A stretch of DNA of 64,000 nt from Cryptomeria japonica (lineage: Eukaryota > Streptophyta > Pinopsida > Cupressales > Cupressaceae), in contig NC_081410.1 of NCBI RefSeq assembly GCF_030272615.1, forward strand, positions 253,937,533 through 254,001,532, read 5' to 3'. The notes under the pieces were generated by a model. The model saw only the letters and a list, made by a program, of their open reading frames with translations. It did not search any database and had not been told where the DNA came from. Positions 23,700 through 35,337 of the stretch are shown here, piece by piece. The number at the start of each line of letters is the position of its first letter. Position 1 is the first letter of the stretch. Made by a program: the position numbers and the translations under genes.

Positions 23700-24180
23700 T
23701 TCAGCTGCTCTTCTTCATAGATATAAGCTTGTATTTTTCCTGTAGATCTGGAAAAAGAAATTCCCAAGATTGTATAGCCAGTTTGATACTTACTAAAATA
23801 ATTTTTCACTCAACCATCACACCAACTGAATTTGAAAAATTATCTAGTGTAGTTAGATTCTCCTCATACTCAACTACATTCTCAAACAATACCAAAAAGT
23901 GCTCTAGCTTTTCAACAATTTCCTTAACTTTCCAAAACATGCTTACAAAGTCTTCTTTCTGCCTTTGTAGTAAAAGGATTTTATCATGTAGAAAATTAAC
24001 TCTTTTCCTTTTCTCACCATCTTTATCATTCATAAAATCAAAATAGTTACCTGGACTTGTCAGTTCATCTTCAATAGCATCAATCTTACCTTTGTACTTC
24101 GTTGCAACTGTCGACCAAGAGATACAATATCTATAGACTCTGCTTGCACTATAGATATAGTCTCATAATTCCTTAATACC
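23700..24180 (-). pseudogene. A2 ORF2, C-terminal part
   Basis: Minus strand reads LRNYETISIVQAESIDIVSL, then NDKDGEKRKRVNFLHDKI and LQRQKEDFVSMFWKVKEIV (23806-24033), a likely coiled coil. A1 has the same protein at 37783-38100 (NDKDGE, RKRINSLQVEHLFLKRQRED, MFWKVKEVVE). Function unknown. It is separated from the rest of ORF2 by solo LTR H. Confidence 0.7.
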
Positions 24181-25362
24181 TGTTGAAAAATTCTTTTATG
24201 GAGGAGGGGGTGAATTAGTATGCCAAAAATCTCCGCCCTAAAACACTTAAACAGTCTGAATATAAATCTGTAAAACAGTTTAACAGACATACCGGTTATC
24301 ACATATGCAAACCAAAATGCAAATAAAGCAATCACCCACAAAAGCAATACAACCATAACACAAGATATTTGACGTGGAAACCCAAATGGGAAAAACCATG
24401 GTGAGATGGAACTCACAAGCCACTATCTACAAAAAAGAAACTAGACTGGTTAAGGTCAGACTAGTTAAGGTCTTACAATGTTCTTCACCAGAACAGATCC
24501 TGTTAGGAATCTCAATCTCTATTAGGAGATAAGTCTGATTAAAGGCTACCTTGCTAAAGGATTTTAGATTCATAGAGGTGAACACCTTATTAGAGGATTT
24601 TACAAAAGGATTTTGGGCCTACCTGGTTAAGGGCTACAGACTTGTCAAAGATGTGAGTAATCAACAAGTGTTTGATCTATCTAATAGCACAAACTGCTTG
24701 GTTAGATCCAGTATTGCTCACAGTTAATGCATTCCAGCATTACTTTAGTCTTCTCTGTCTCTCACTCAGTTACAACTTGATCTTCTTAGATAAGATCACT
24801 CTTACAACAACTCATCCACCACCTTAAACCCTAGCACTACATAAACCCTTTCAGCAACAACCTAAAACCCTAGACATGATGTCCTTTAAAGGAATCTGAT
24901 TTCATGTCGGTCTAATAGGATTACATTACAATTTCCTAGGTTCAATGAGTCTAGACATACTCAGTAACATGACACAAGAAGCATCATCAGTGTGTCGGCA
25001 CCATCAAACAATCGGTGGATTGGTAACTCATCACAAAATGTCGGTTGGTAACTCATCACAGAGTATTACCGGTTCATACAAAATATCGATTGCCGATTTG
25101 ACAAAAATGAAGAGTGGTAAGAATGTGTTATGCCGCTTTGCTCCCTCGTACCGCTTGAGATCTATGAACCGCTTGGGGTCGACATGCCGCTTCAGACCGG
25201 GAAACACATTTTGCAAAATCACCAATAGTCTAAAGAATAGAAATCAACATACCGGTTGGAACAGATACTGATTGAGCTCTAACTAATACATATAAAGGGG
25301 ATCTTAATGCAAGTGTGTGTCTATCAATGAAAATCACAACATAAACATAAAAAATGCCAACA
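24181..25362 (-). repeat. Solo LTR H (Copia), replacing part of A2 ORF2
   Basis: On the minus strand TGTTGGCATTTTTTATG ... TTTTTCAACA, 1182 bp, with the Copia-LTR block (GACGTGGAAACCC and GGGAAAAACCATGG, plus strand 24371-24405) and a C-rich end. Flanks ATACC and CTATC are not a TSD. Comparison with A1 shows about 190 bp of ORF2 (37595-37783) missing at this point, so insertion was combined with a deletion or recombination. Confidence 0.75.
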
Positions 25363-26496
25363 CTATCTGACTTGACTAAAGTCAACCATTTCATGCCAAT
25401 CTTCTTGATCCCATCTATATTATCAACTAATTTTAGCAAATTAGATTCATCATCTGAATCTCCAGCTTCCTAGTCTACAACTTCTAAAATTTCTCTAGCT
25501 ACAGAGGATTCTGGATCATCAATCACCATGACATTTTCCACCTTGACTCTCTTTGGCTTTGAAATACTAATAGGATCAAACTATCTCCTTTTCTTCTTTC
25601 TAGAGGATAAATCTCTAGAACTAGAAGAGAAAGACATAAAAACCAAGCCAACACTCTACAACCACAAATGATTTGAAATAACCATTGTAAACTTCTTCTT
25701 TGTTAGCTAAATTGTTCAAGTACCTAAATATCTATCTCGTAATAGGAACACCAAACTCCCATATGACACCATCTTTTTCCGGAAGGGACTCAAAATAGTA
25801 CATAACCAAACTTAAAAGCAATGACCCAAACCGGAAAGCATAATTCTTCTTTTTTGTCATCTTAATGTTCTCTAACAATAATTATTTTAGTAATTCACAC
25901 AAGTCAAATGATTTGTTCTTCATCACAAGAATATGTGCCATATGTATCATAATTTCCTAGATGGCACCTTCCCTATTTCTAAAATAGGTTTTATAAGAGG
26001 TGTCATAGGCAACATACTTCACCATAGGGTTGATGATTGTGTTAATGATTAGAGCTCGATGATCACCCTTCATGCCGATTAGGGCTTCCATTTTTCTATT
26101 CAAGATTGACTTCTTTATCGAAACTTCTCCATTGTCGCACAAGGTGGTGACCGTAGAAATGATTTCCTTCATAATCGGATAGGTTTTATCCAACACGATG
26201 CAATTATCTCGCACACTACTAAGAATTATCATGATAACCTCTGCATTGTCAAACCAAGGGAATTCAGTCCATAGGTTCAAACCTTTGCCTTCCAATTCTT
26301 TGACCCTCTATAATTCATCATTATTCAAACCATCTTCAACAACTCTAATCTTCTTTGGGCTAAACTCATCTAAGAGCACCTTGTCCATAATCTAAAATTC
26401 CTTGTTGCTAGATTATTTGACGATCAATTTTCCTTCCATGATTTCTCTCACTTCTCCCTCTGCTACTGCTCTACTTTTTGAAATTTTCTTAAACAT
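25363..26496 (-). pseudogene. A2 ORF2, N-terminal and central part, unknown protein
   Basis: Start taken at ATG 26496 (MFKKISKSRAVAEGEVREIM). The best conserved block is KGLNLWTEFPWFDNAEVIMI (about 26230-26290), then VLDKTYPIMKEIISTV, KKSILNRKMEALIGMKGDHR, YKTYFRNREG and, after a stop, SFDLCELLK, NYAFRFGSLLLSL and WEFGVPIT. A1 has all of these in the same order at 36500-37500. I do not recognise the family. A weak resemblance in layout to the ORFs called putative plant transposon proteins is only a guess. Stops at about 26430, 26395, 26310 and 25957 (mostly TAA/TAG). Confidence 0.7.
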
Positions 26497-26579
26497 GAAT
26501 GATCAATATGAACTCAAAAACTAATACTTCTCTTACTAAAGATACTTCATTAGGGTTTTTCTGCCAAGAACTATCTTAT

Positions 26580-27484
26580 CAATGATGTCAACAAGATTCC
26601 TCGGATTATCGGATATCACTCAAACACTGTCATGTCAGATTAGTGACATGACGCACTCAGACAGGGAGTTGAGAAGATTTTTTTTCAGATCAAAACTCCC
26701 TCTAACCCAAAACTCTAAGCTTAATTACTGGAGGAAGAGGTGCCTACATTGGATTCTAGTACATCAGGCTCACTTCCTTTATTTTCACTCTTCTTTCTCC
26801 AAACCAAATTTTAATTCTTCTTTGATTCACCATTCTTCATCACATTCTTCTCAATAGATTTCTCCACCTTTTCATTCCTACATTGATCCACATAATTTTT
26901 GATCTACTTGCATTTGAAACAACTAACAATATTCCTCCTAGATCTTACCTAATGTGATTTGTATCTGCATTGACTAGCCTTATATCCATAGTTATTGTAA
27001 ATGTAATAGTATCCATGAAAGTTGTAGCTCTTCTTGTTTACAACAACCAGATTATAATTCTGATTCACAATATTATTTCTACAAAGACTTTCTTTATGTC
27101 AAAACATCTTGCAACTATAACACTGAATTGTACTACATTTTATTGTCTTGTGTCCAAATTATTGTATTTAAAATAATAGCCATTAAAATATGGGTTCTCT
27201 TGTGCATTAGGTTGTTGAATCGGTGGTCTTCTTGCATTTGATTTCTGATTTTGGGTCTTCTTCTCATCTTTTACTTCTTTTCTTTCTTTATCATTCTAAT
27301 TTGGGCACATACCGGGTTGGAAACCTAGTCTGGTTTTGTCTGAATTAACTTGTTACATGCTGACCAAATCATCCAAGAGCTTACTACTGTAAAGGATCTT
27401 ATTCTTTGCCTTTAGATTTTTTACCTCTTATTCAAGCTTTTCACATTCTACAAACTTCTTTATTGTCTATTTAAGAAGCAGTTC
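26580..27484 (-). pseudogene. A2 gag, C-terminal part
   Basis: Continues the gag interrupted by the chromovirus. The minus strand reads ECEKLE, a Gln/Lys-rich segment with GFQPGMCPN-type sequence, NQNYNLVVVNKKSYNFHGY, then two zinc-knuckle relics: YYIYNNYGYKASQCR (from CxxCxxxxGHxxxxC, two Cys and the His now Tyr) and SCFKCKxIKNYVDQC. It ends NLVWRKKSENKGSEPDVLES. A1 at 35690-36230 is the same protein with one knuckle intact. Confidence 0.7.
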
Positions 27485-28293
27485 TGATGCAGGAGCATCC
27501 TTGGTTCTTGGCAATCTTGCATCAACCAAAAACATTTTCTTTTAATTTGTTCTTGGTTTGCAGTTTCAGTATTTCATTCTGTGTTTCTTTGCATTTTCTC
27601 ACCGGATCTTGCAGAATTGGATTTTGAATATGAACATGTTCATTTTACTTATGCTAAGTCTGTAGGACATTTGGATTCTTTTCTAGAAAGTTATTGCTTT
27701 CAGAATCTGAGATATGTTTTTGGCTTAGAACTCCATAACCACTTAGACCTATTTTGTTGTTGGTGAATCTTGCGGATCATTTTTTGTAGCTTGTAGAGCT
27801 TTAGTTTGTTTTTTCCAACATTCCTTGGAATGTGGCCTACCTTTCCTTAGGTTTTCACTTCATCCCATGGATTTTCTAGATGGATCTCTTTGGTGGAGGC
27901 CGACCTTGTTGTTTACACATTTCATCTTGTTCATTGGTGATTGTTTCACCTTGGGCCGACATAGATCACCCTTGATCATATAAATCAATGTATTCAAGCA
28001 TGTAGTAATTAGTTAATGTAACACAAAAAAATAATATTGATTTTAGGAGGTTTGGAGTTGGCTCACATTCTTATTTTAGCTCGAATGTTGCATAGCATGC
28101 ATGTTTTGTACTCAGGCCTGTGAGCAAAATTTTTATAAGTACGTATGTTGCTGGTAGTTTGTAACTGATTTAAATGATATAGTATAATTTGTTTATGCAT
28201 TGCCTCCATCACTTTGAGTTGTTTTTACTGTGTAACTCTTGCTACACTGTCTGAAATGCTCTCTTTGAGGACCCTCCCATTGTGACTGCACCA
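27485..28293 (+). repeat. Chromovirus 5' LTR
   Basis: 809 bp, matches 32962-33769 along its length (GCAGGAGCATCC(T/C)T(G/A)GTTCTTGGCAA, TTACACATTTCATCTTGTTCAT). It ends GACTGCACCA. A 61-aa plus-strand ORF inside it is not a gene. Confidence 0.92.
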
Positions 28294-28295
28294 AG

Positions 28296-28310
28296 TGGTA
28301 TAAGAGCTAG
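28296..28310 (+). promoter_or_regulatory. Chromovirus primer binding site
   Basis: TGGTATAAGAGCTAG, two bases after the LTR, is the initiator-Met tRNA type TGGTATCAGAGC with one change. Confidence 0.8.
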
Positions 28311-28403
28311 ATTTTATTCTAGAGATTGTATTGTCCTATAAGATTTTGTTGTAGGGTGGTAGATTGCGGATCTGGCCTATAGTTGTAGAGGACTTGTGTG
28401 AAG

Positions 28404-29500
28404 ATGGCACAAAGAGGAAATTGAAATGGTGAAGTGCATGGAAATGTAGACCCTGTTGTGATGGAAATGTTGAGAGGAATTGTAGCCTGATTGGAAGTTG
28501 TTGAAATGGCCCAGAGAAGAGGTCGACATGTTGAAGATGTGAGTGAAGATTAAGAAGAAGAAGTGGTAGCTAGAGAACAAGGAGAAAATCCACTGGAAAA
28601 TGATCCAAATGAAGAAAGGTTTATAAGAGCATTATCTTGAGAAAATACCACACCACATTTTACCCCACCGGATTATGATGGCAAGTTGGATTCAGATGAA
28701 GTTCTGGATTCGATAGCGGAGATGGAAAATTATCCTGATTTTGAAGGCATCGCAAAAGATAGGAAGGTGAGATATGCTTGCACTAAGTTGAAAGGGCATG
28801 AATCTCTTTGGTGGGAACATTTGTAGGTTGATACATAGAGAAGAGGTAAAGAGAAGATCAAAACTTAGGAGCGTATGGTGAGTAAGCTAAAATCAAAGTT
28901 TATGCCTATTGATTATCAAGTGAATCTATTTTGGAAGTTGTAGAACGTGTAGTAGAAGGAATCTAGTGTGAAGGAGTATATAGAAGCATTCTACAAGTTG
29001 AATATGAGTTCCAAACATGTCGATGATGAGATCGAACAAGTTGCTAGATATTTGAATGGGTTGCAGATGTTTGAACAAGATAAACTCATTCTAATCAAAA
29101 TGCAGTGTTGAGGAATCTTATCAATATGCCCTAAAGGAAGAAGAAAAACTAAAAAAAAGAAATGAGCAGAAGCAAAGAGGTAGAGATGGAAGGTTTTTTG
29201 GAGGAAGATTTCAAGGAGGAAGAAGCTATTCAGAAGGAAGAGGACCCTATATAGATTAGAACAAATACAAGGAAGTTAGTAGAGATGGTAGTTCATATAA
29301 GAAGGACAATAGAAATTTTAACCAGAGAAGAGAACCTAATGGATACCAGAATAAGAGTTATGGAAAAGATGACAAAAGACAAGATAAAAGAGTGTTAAGA
29401 GGAACTTTCTTTAAGTGAGAAGGAGAAGCACATCATTCTTTTGAATGTAAGAAGGTCAAGAACACTGGAAGGATAGTATTGGTGGAAGAAGACTGTACCG
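28404..29500 (+). pseudogene. Chromovirus gag
   Basis: ATG at 28404 (MAQRGN). Capsid-like text follows: HFTPPDYDGKLDSDEVLDSI, YACTKLKGHESLWWEHL, LKSKFMPIDYQVNLFWKL, VKEYIEAFYKL and VARYLNGLQ, the usual Retrotrans_gag course. Then come a basic Gly/Arg tract (RGRDGRFFGGRFQGG) and a ruined zinc knuckle (FFKxEGEAHHSFECKK, about 29400-29450, with two Cys replaced by Phe and a stop). Several TAG/TGA stops and at least one frameshift near 29105. Confidence 0.8.
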
Positions 29501-29559
29501 GATCAGCCAATAAACTAGAAGATGGAAAAATATTGGTGATAAGGAGAGCTTTGTGTCAT

Positions 29560-31440
29560 ACCGCAGATGATGAGCCCTTGCAGAGGAGGAATTTGTTCAA
29601 GATTAGATGTAAGGTATCAGGTAAGTGTTGTAAAGTTATAATTGATAGTGGTAGTTAAGATAATCTTGTTTCAAAGGAGACGGTGAATAAGATAATTGGG
29701 AAAGATTAAAACACCCTAAGCCTTATCAAATAGTGTGGATTCAAGATGATCATAAGATACTAGTAAGTGAACAATGTTTGGTTAAATTGAAGATTGAATC
29801 TTACCATGATGAAGTTTTGTGTGATATTATGCCTATGTATATTTGTCATATCTTGTTGGGTAGACCTTGGTCATATGATAGACAAGTGATACATGTTGGA
29901 AGGAAGAACATATACACTATTATTGTAAATGGGATGAAGAAAACCTTTTAACCCTTGGAGGAACCTCTGAAAACTGAAGTTTCTACAAGTGCTAGAATCT
30001 GTTTGCTGGATGGAAGGAAATTCCTGAATAGGATGAGACATGAGAATGTATACTTTGGTTTAGTCACTAAGAAAAATAACAATTTGGAGCGTGAAGAAGA
30101 ACAACTAGAGGAGATAAAGGAGTTGTTGATAGAATATGGAGACATCATTTCAAATAATGTACCTAATGGATTATCGCCTATGAGAAGTATCAGTCATCGC
30201 ATGGACTTGATTCCTGGAGGTAGTTTGCACTGAATGGCACTGAAAAAGAATGAGGAGATGAATAGACAAATGCATGAGTTATTGAAGAAAGGTTTGATTA
30301 GAGATAGTTTGAGTCCTTTTGTGGTACCAACAGTGTTAGCACCTAAAAATAATGTAGAATGGAGGATGTGTACCAATTCCAAAGCAATAAACAAGATCAC
30401 AGTGAAGTATTGATTTCATTTGCCTAGAATGGATGACATAATAGATTGTGTGAGTGGAGCGAGATACCACAAAAAGATATACTTGAAGAGTGGATACCAT
30501 TAAATCAGAATCAGGGAAGGAGATGAGTGGAAGACAACATTCAAGACAAACAAAGGATTGTATTAATGGTTGGTGATGCCTTTTGGATTGATTAATGCAC
30601 CAAGCGCTTTCATGAGGTTGATGAATGAGGTATTGAAGAAATTCTTGGGTAAGTTTGTTATCATGTATTTGGATGACATTTTGATATTCAGCAATAGAAA
30701 GGAAGAACATATGTTGCATTTGAGACAATTTTTGCAGAGGTTGAGAGAAGAGAAGTTGTTGATAAAAATTAAAGAGTGTAGTTTCATGAAGGGGGAGTTA
30801 GTCTATTTGGGATTTGTGATATCTACAGATGGATTGAAAATGGATCCTAAGAAGGTAAGAGCAATTTTTGAATGGCCTACACCAAAAGTATTGGAGAGGT
30901 GAGATCATTTCATGGATTGGCTAGTTTCTACCAGAAGTTTATCAAAAAAATTAGTTTAATTTGTAGCCCTATGAGAGAAGAAATGAGAGGAAATGGAAAG
31001 GATTTCAAGTGGACAACCGGAGAAAATAAGAGATTTGAATTGTTGAAGTAGAAGGTAATAGAGCAGCCTCTATTAGTTTTACCAGGTTTAGTAAAGTATT
31101 TCAAGTGGACTGTGATGCAAATGGGAACACAATTGGAGTAGTATTGAGTCAGGAAGGATGACCGATAGCTTATTTCAATGAGAAGTTGAATTATGTAAGG
31201 AAGAGATATTATGTGTATGATCAAGATTTTTATGCCATAATTCAAGCATTGAAGAAGTGGAGACATTAATTATTGCCTAAGGAGTTTGTGTTGTATACTG
31301 ATCACTGAGCTTTGCAGTATTTGAACATTTAGAGTAAGTTGAATCAGAGACATATGAGATGGCTAGAGTTCTTGTAGAGTTAAAACATTGAGCTAAAGCA
31401 TAGAAGTGGATAGTCAAATAAAGTTGTTGATGCATTGAGA
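29560..31440 (+). pseudogene. Chromovirus protease, reverse transcriptase and RNase H
   Basis: The protease is recognisable by CKVIIDSGS (about 29630-29660), then a TAA and DNLVS, and by HILLGRPWSYDRQVIH (29850-29895). RT: LLKKGLIRDSLSPFVVPTVL, then [20 protein letters not shown] and the catalytic [13 protein letters not shown] (about 30660-30700), followed by [16 protein letters not shown]. RNase H: VDCDANGNTIGVVLSQEG (Asp) in the +1 frame at about 31100, then AYFNEKLNYVRKRYYVYDQDFYAIIQALKKWRH and FVLYTDH (Asp). Stops at about 30230, 30410, 30505, 30565 and 30900, and frameshifts near 30895 and 31085. Confidence 0.88.
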
Positions 31441-32700
31441 AAAAGGAGGAACTTGCTAATAGAGATGAGAGTGGAGGTAATAGGTTTTGAGGAATTGAAT
31501 AACTTGTATGAGGATGACCCAGATTTTACAAAACCTTGGAAAGCTTGTAAGGAACCAATCATGGTAGATAGAAGTATGTGGTTGGACTATTTCTTTCAAG
31601 ATGAGATGCTATTTATAGGATTTTTGCTGTGTATACCTAGAAGTTTAATGAGAAAAAGTTTGATAAAGGAGAAGTGTAGTGGAGGATTAGTCGGACACTT
31701 TGGAGTTGATAAGACAGTGGCATTAATTATTGAGAATTATTTTTGGCCTCAAATTCATAAGGATGTTAGGAAATTTGTCCAGAGTTGTAGGATTCGTCAA
31801 CTTGGAAAAGGTAGTAGTCAGAATGTTGGATTGTATAAGCCTTTGATAGTTCTAGAGAGACCTTGGGAGGAAATAGGCATGGATTTTATACTTGGATTGC
31901 CTAGGACATAGAGAGGAAATGATTCTATATTTGTGGTGGTGGATAGATTCTCAAAGATGACACATTTCATACCTTGTAAAAAGACAACAGATGCAATACA
32001 TGTTGCAGACCTATTTTTCAAGGAAGTGGGGAGATTACATGGATTACCTAAGAGAATAGTTTTAGACAGAGACACTAAGTTTGTTAGTTACTTTAGGAGG
32101 AAACTTTGGAAGAAGATAAAGATGGATTTGAAGTTTAGTTATACTTTTCACCCATAGACTAATGGATAGACAGAGGTAGTAAATAGGGGTTTGGAAAAAT
32201 TGTTGAGATTCTTAGTTAGAGAGAAGACCAGAAGTTGGGATTTGATTCTTGCACAAGCAGAATTTTCCTACAATAATTTAGTGATCAGGAGTACTAGAAG
32301 AATACCTTTTGAGATAGTTACTGGAATACACCTTGAGGTATACTAGAAGTGAGGGATATTAGTAATGAAGACAAGAGAAGTGCAGAAGTAGAATAATTTG
32401 TAGATCATATGAAGGTATTGCATGTTTAGGTTAAATAGCATTTGGAGGACATGAACAGTAAGTATAAAGAGAAAGCAGATGGAAAGAGGAGACAAAAGGA
32501 ATCTGAAGTTGGTGATGAAGTGATGGTGTATCTAAGAAAAGAGAGATTTCTAGTTGGAACCTATAATAATCTGCATATGAGGAAGTTTGGAGCCTATAAG
32601 ATCTTGAGGAAATTTAGTTCCAAAAATGCATATGAAGTGGAGTTACTAGATAGCTTGGGTATTTCACCTATATTCAACATTGTAGATCTATATTAGTACC
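31440..32700 (+). pseudogene. Chromovirus integrase
   Basis: The zinc module reads GHFGVDKT and then CRIRQLGKG, where the second CxxC has become CxxR (31690-31810). The catalytic core retains GMDFILGLP (Asp, 31880), [10 protein letters not shown] (Asp, 32060) and TEVVNRGLEK (Glu, 32170), so all three acidic residues are still encoded, although TAG codons separate them (31911, 32155, 32167). The C-terminal GPY/F module is 32500-32690 (GDEVMVYLRKERF, MRKFGAYKILRKFSSKNAY, SPIFNIVDLY). The open pieces are 31435-31911, 31933-32157 and 32442-32696. Confidence 0.88.
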
Positions 32701-32729
32701 ATGATGCAAAATTCAGTGAGGACAGTGTT

Positions 32730-32935
32730 TTAAAATTGGAGAAGTAGATACCTTGGAGGGAACTAGATCAGATTGAAGACATTTTTGACAATAGGACTGG
32801 AAGTAGCACCTAGAGAAACCAGAACAGAGAGTATCTTGTGAAGTGGAAAGATAGACTAGTTGAAGATTCATCATGGATTTTTCAGGTAGAGGTAGGCCAT
32901 CTTGGTTTTCCTCTAACCTTGCCAAAGTGAGGGAC
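32730..32935 (+). pseudogene. Chromovirus chromodomain
   Basis: The frame following integrase reads IPWRELDQIEDIFDNRTGSS, a TAG, then NREYLVKWKDRLVEDSSWIF. YLVKWK and the SSWI pair are core residues of the chromodomain that directs such integrases to histone marks. It lies just before the 3' LTR as expected. Two TAG codons interrupt it. Confidence 0.85.
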
Positions 32936-32961
32936 TCACTTTTTCAACAACCTTAGATGTT

Positions 32962-33769
32962 TGATGCAAGAGCATCCCTAGTTCTTGGCAATATTGCATG
33001 AACCAAAACCATTTTCTTTTAGTTTGTTCATGTTTTGCAATTTCAATAATTTCATTTTGTGTTTCTTTACATTTGTTGATTAGACCTTGCGGAGCTAGAT
33101 TTTGATTGTGGACATGTTCATTTTCCTTATCCTAAGTCTGTGGGATGTTTGGATTCTTTTTTGGAAAGTTATCGCTTCCAAAATTTGAGATAGTTTTTTG
33201 GCTTAGCAGTCTAGAACCGCTTGAACCTATTATGTTGTTGGCAAATCTTTCAGATCATTTCTGTAGCTTGTAGATCTTTAGTTTGTTGTTTCCAATGTTC
33301 CTTGGTGTGTGACTGACCTTACCTTAGGTCCATAATTCATCCTATAGATTTTTTGGATGGATCTCTTTGGCAGAGGCCGACCTTTTTGTTTACACATTTC
33401 ATCTTGTTCATCGATGATTGTTTCACCTTAGGCCAATGTGGATCACCCTTGATCATATAAATCAATGTAATCAAGAATGTAGTAATCAATTAATATAACA
33501 TAGAAGAATAATCCTGAAGTTAGAAGGTATGGAGTTGGCTCGCATTCTTGTTTGATCCCAAATGTTGCATAGCACACATGTTTTGTACTTAGGATTGTGA
33601 AGCAAATTTTGTGAGCTCGTGTGTTGTCAGTAGTTTGTAACTGATTTACATGATATAATATAATATTTTTCTATATTTCCTCCATCACTTTGATTTGTTT
33701 CTGTTGTGTAACTCTAGCTACAGAGTCCAGACTATTTTCTTTGAGAACCCTCCCATCGCGATTGCACCA
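32962..33769 (+). repeat. Chromovirus 3' LTR
   Basis: 808 bp copy of 27485-28293, ending GCACCA before the TSD AGTTT. The two copies differ by many transitions and small indels, which argues for an old insertion. Confidence 0.92.
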
Positions 33770-33774
33770 AGTTT

Positions 33775-34068
33775 TGTCTTGTCCTTTTCCTCAATATTTT
33801 GCATCAGATCTTTGATAGTCTCATTTTCTTGTTTCAACTTATTGTTAACTTCCTTAAATGTCTCAACTTGAACTTCCAAATTTTCTTTCTCATCTTTTGC
33901 ACACACTCATTTTCTACCTTCACATTCTCCTTTAATTATTCATTCTCTGATTCAACGCTTTCCAAATCTTCAAGAGTTGTCTTCAATTCTTAATCCATTT
34001 GAAATTTTTCTGCCAAGCATATAGGTGCCATGACTTCAACCAACATGGATCTCCCTCAAGCAGTTAAG
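33775..34068 (-). pseudogene. A2 gag, N-terminal part
   Basis: Minus-strand gag start (ATG about 34055, in GATCCATGTTGGTTGAAGTC). It runs MAPICLAEKFQMD, a stop, then Glu/Lys-rich coiled-coil text with EVQVETFKEVNNKLKQEN and ETIKDLMQNIEEKDK (33718-33906). It ends at the chromovirus. A1 has the same start at 35343-35640. Confidence 0.75.
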
Positions 34069-34087
34069 TTCTCCAAGAAAGGGACTA

Positions 34088-34101
34088 GAGCTCTGATACC
34101 A
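34088..34101 (-). promoter_or_regulatory. A2 primer binding site
   Basis: On the minus strand TGGTATCAGAGCTC, two bases after the LTR end CAACA. It matches the initiator-Met tRNA complement used by most plant Copia elements. Confidence 0.9.
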
Positions 34102-34103
34102 AT

Positions 34104-35337
34104 TGTTGATCAGATTGAAAGCACTTGAATACTAAGAGGGGGATGAATTAGTATTCCCATAGATTAAAGAAAAACAACTTTTCACCAATTATAACTATCC
34201 ACAAAAATATCAAACAAACTTGACTGATATAAAGTGGCTAATGTAGAATAAACATGAAGAACACAATCACAAGATAAACACCAGATTTTATATGTGAAAA
34301 ACCCAAAGTGGGAAAAACCATAGAGAGTGTTAACTCTTAGGAGAAGATAACTAGTTATCTTTGAGTTTACAAAGAGGTGGCTCACTCCTAGATTACAAAA
34401 AAGGCTCATTGTAGATATGCAAAGAGATGGCTAACTATTGGAATGCTCACTATAACTGAAGAGGGTGAACTGAAAAGGTTTTGCATCTCCAAATGCATGA
34501 GATCAATTCCAAGTTTAAGATTAGATTACAAATCTAAAATTCTACAGTAGATCTAGTTAGAGATCTTTGTACAACTATCTTGTAGCGGGTGTGGTAAAGG
34601 ACTACTACATTACTGCAATATTGTCTTCCTTTTCTATGTGCAACTCACACTTCACACACACACTACTATCTTCATTGCCAAGTTTCTTTTGCATATCACA
34701 CACCTTCACACACTAAATGCCATGTTTGATTCACCTTATGCTACTACATATAAATATGTATATACACCAGAGGGCACAAATACAAAATAGTGTGTCCACT
34801 AAGCCCAACATGTTATTAAAGAGCTCATGTCGGCCTCTGCAAGACTTCTACATGCTTCCTTTGCATACTCCAATTTCCAATGCATATCCCAAGATTACCA
34901 GAAAGGGATAGGGTCATCCAGAACCAAGAATACTAACCCAAAATCACAAGATCAAGCCCAATATCTCCAAAATGTAGACTCCACACGTACCAAGAAAACC
35001 ACAACACAAAACTCAAAGAGATACTTTTGACAATTACCAAAACTGCTAACATTGAGACACATAATTGATACCAGGATCAATGAGAACTACTAACACTAGG
35101 ATATCAAGATCAATGAGAACTCCATGAAACCTCTAAAGTCATCATCCAAGACTATCCATGCTACATAATACCTTATGACCAAAACCACAACATCTGAACT
35201 ACACATACATATTGATTGCATAACATCCATAATATCTGAACTAATATCCAGACCACAAACAGAGTCTAGTCCAAAACCAAAGGACTGGTTTGACATTAAT
35301 GACAATATTATTCAATATTATTTACACAAGTATAACA
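34104..35337 (-). repeat. A2 5' LTR
   Basis: 1234 bp, minus strand TGTTATACTTGTGTA ... GATCAACA. Same family as 22284-23496 and 46209-47463. It abuts TSD AGATC at 35338. Confidence 0.9.

Larger units (their letters stand above)
27485..33769 (+). mobile_element. Chromovirus (Ty3/gypsy) nested in A2 gag
   Basis: Complete 6.3 kb element: 5' LTR 27485-28293, PBS, gag-pol, chromodomain, 3' LTR 32962-33769. LTRs start TGATGCA and end GCACCA. TSD is AGTTC (27480-27484) and AGTTT (33770-33774). Joining the flanks restores the A2 gag reading, compared with A1. The integrase C-terminus with GPY/F module plus chromodomain identifies a chromovirus. Dozens of stops, again mostly TAG, show it is dead. Confidence 0.92.
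22284..35337 (-). mobile_element. A2, non-autonomous SIRE-like LTR retrotransposon inserted in A1
   Basis: Both LTRs, PBS and PPT are present. TSD AGATC is perfect (22279-22283 and 35338-35342). Without the nested chromovirus (27485-33769) and solo LTR H (24181-25362) the internal part is only about 3.1 kb: gag plus a second ORF, with no protease, integrase, RT or RNase H. It is homologous to the host element A1 over its whole length but opposite in orientation. It must depend on enzymes from another element, most likely a SIRE-type Copia sharing its PBS, PPT and LTR signature. Confidence 0.9.

Noticed and set aside
27581-27766. 61-aa ORF
   Set aside because: Lies wholly inside the chromovirus LTR and is not kept in the other LTR copy.
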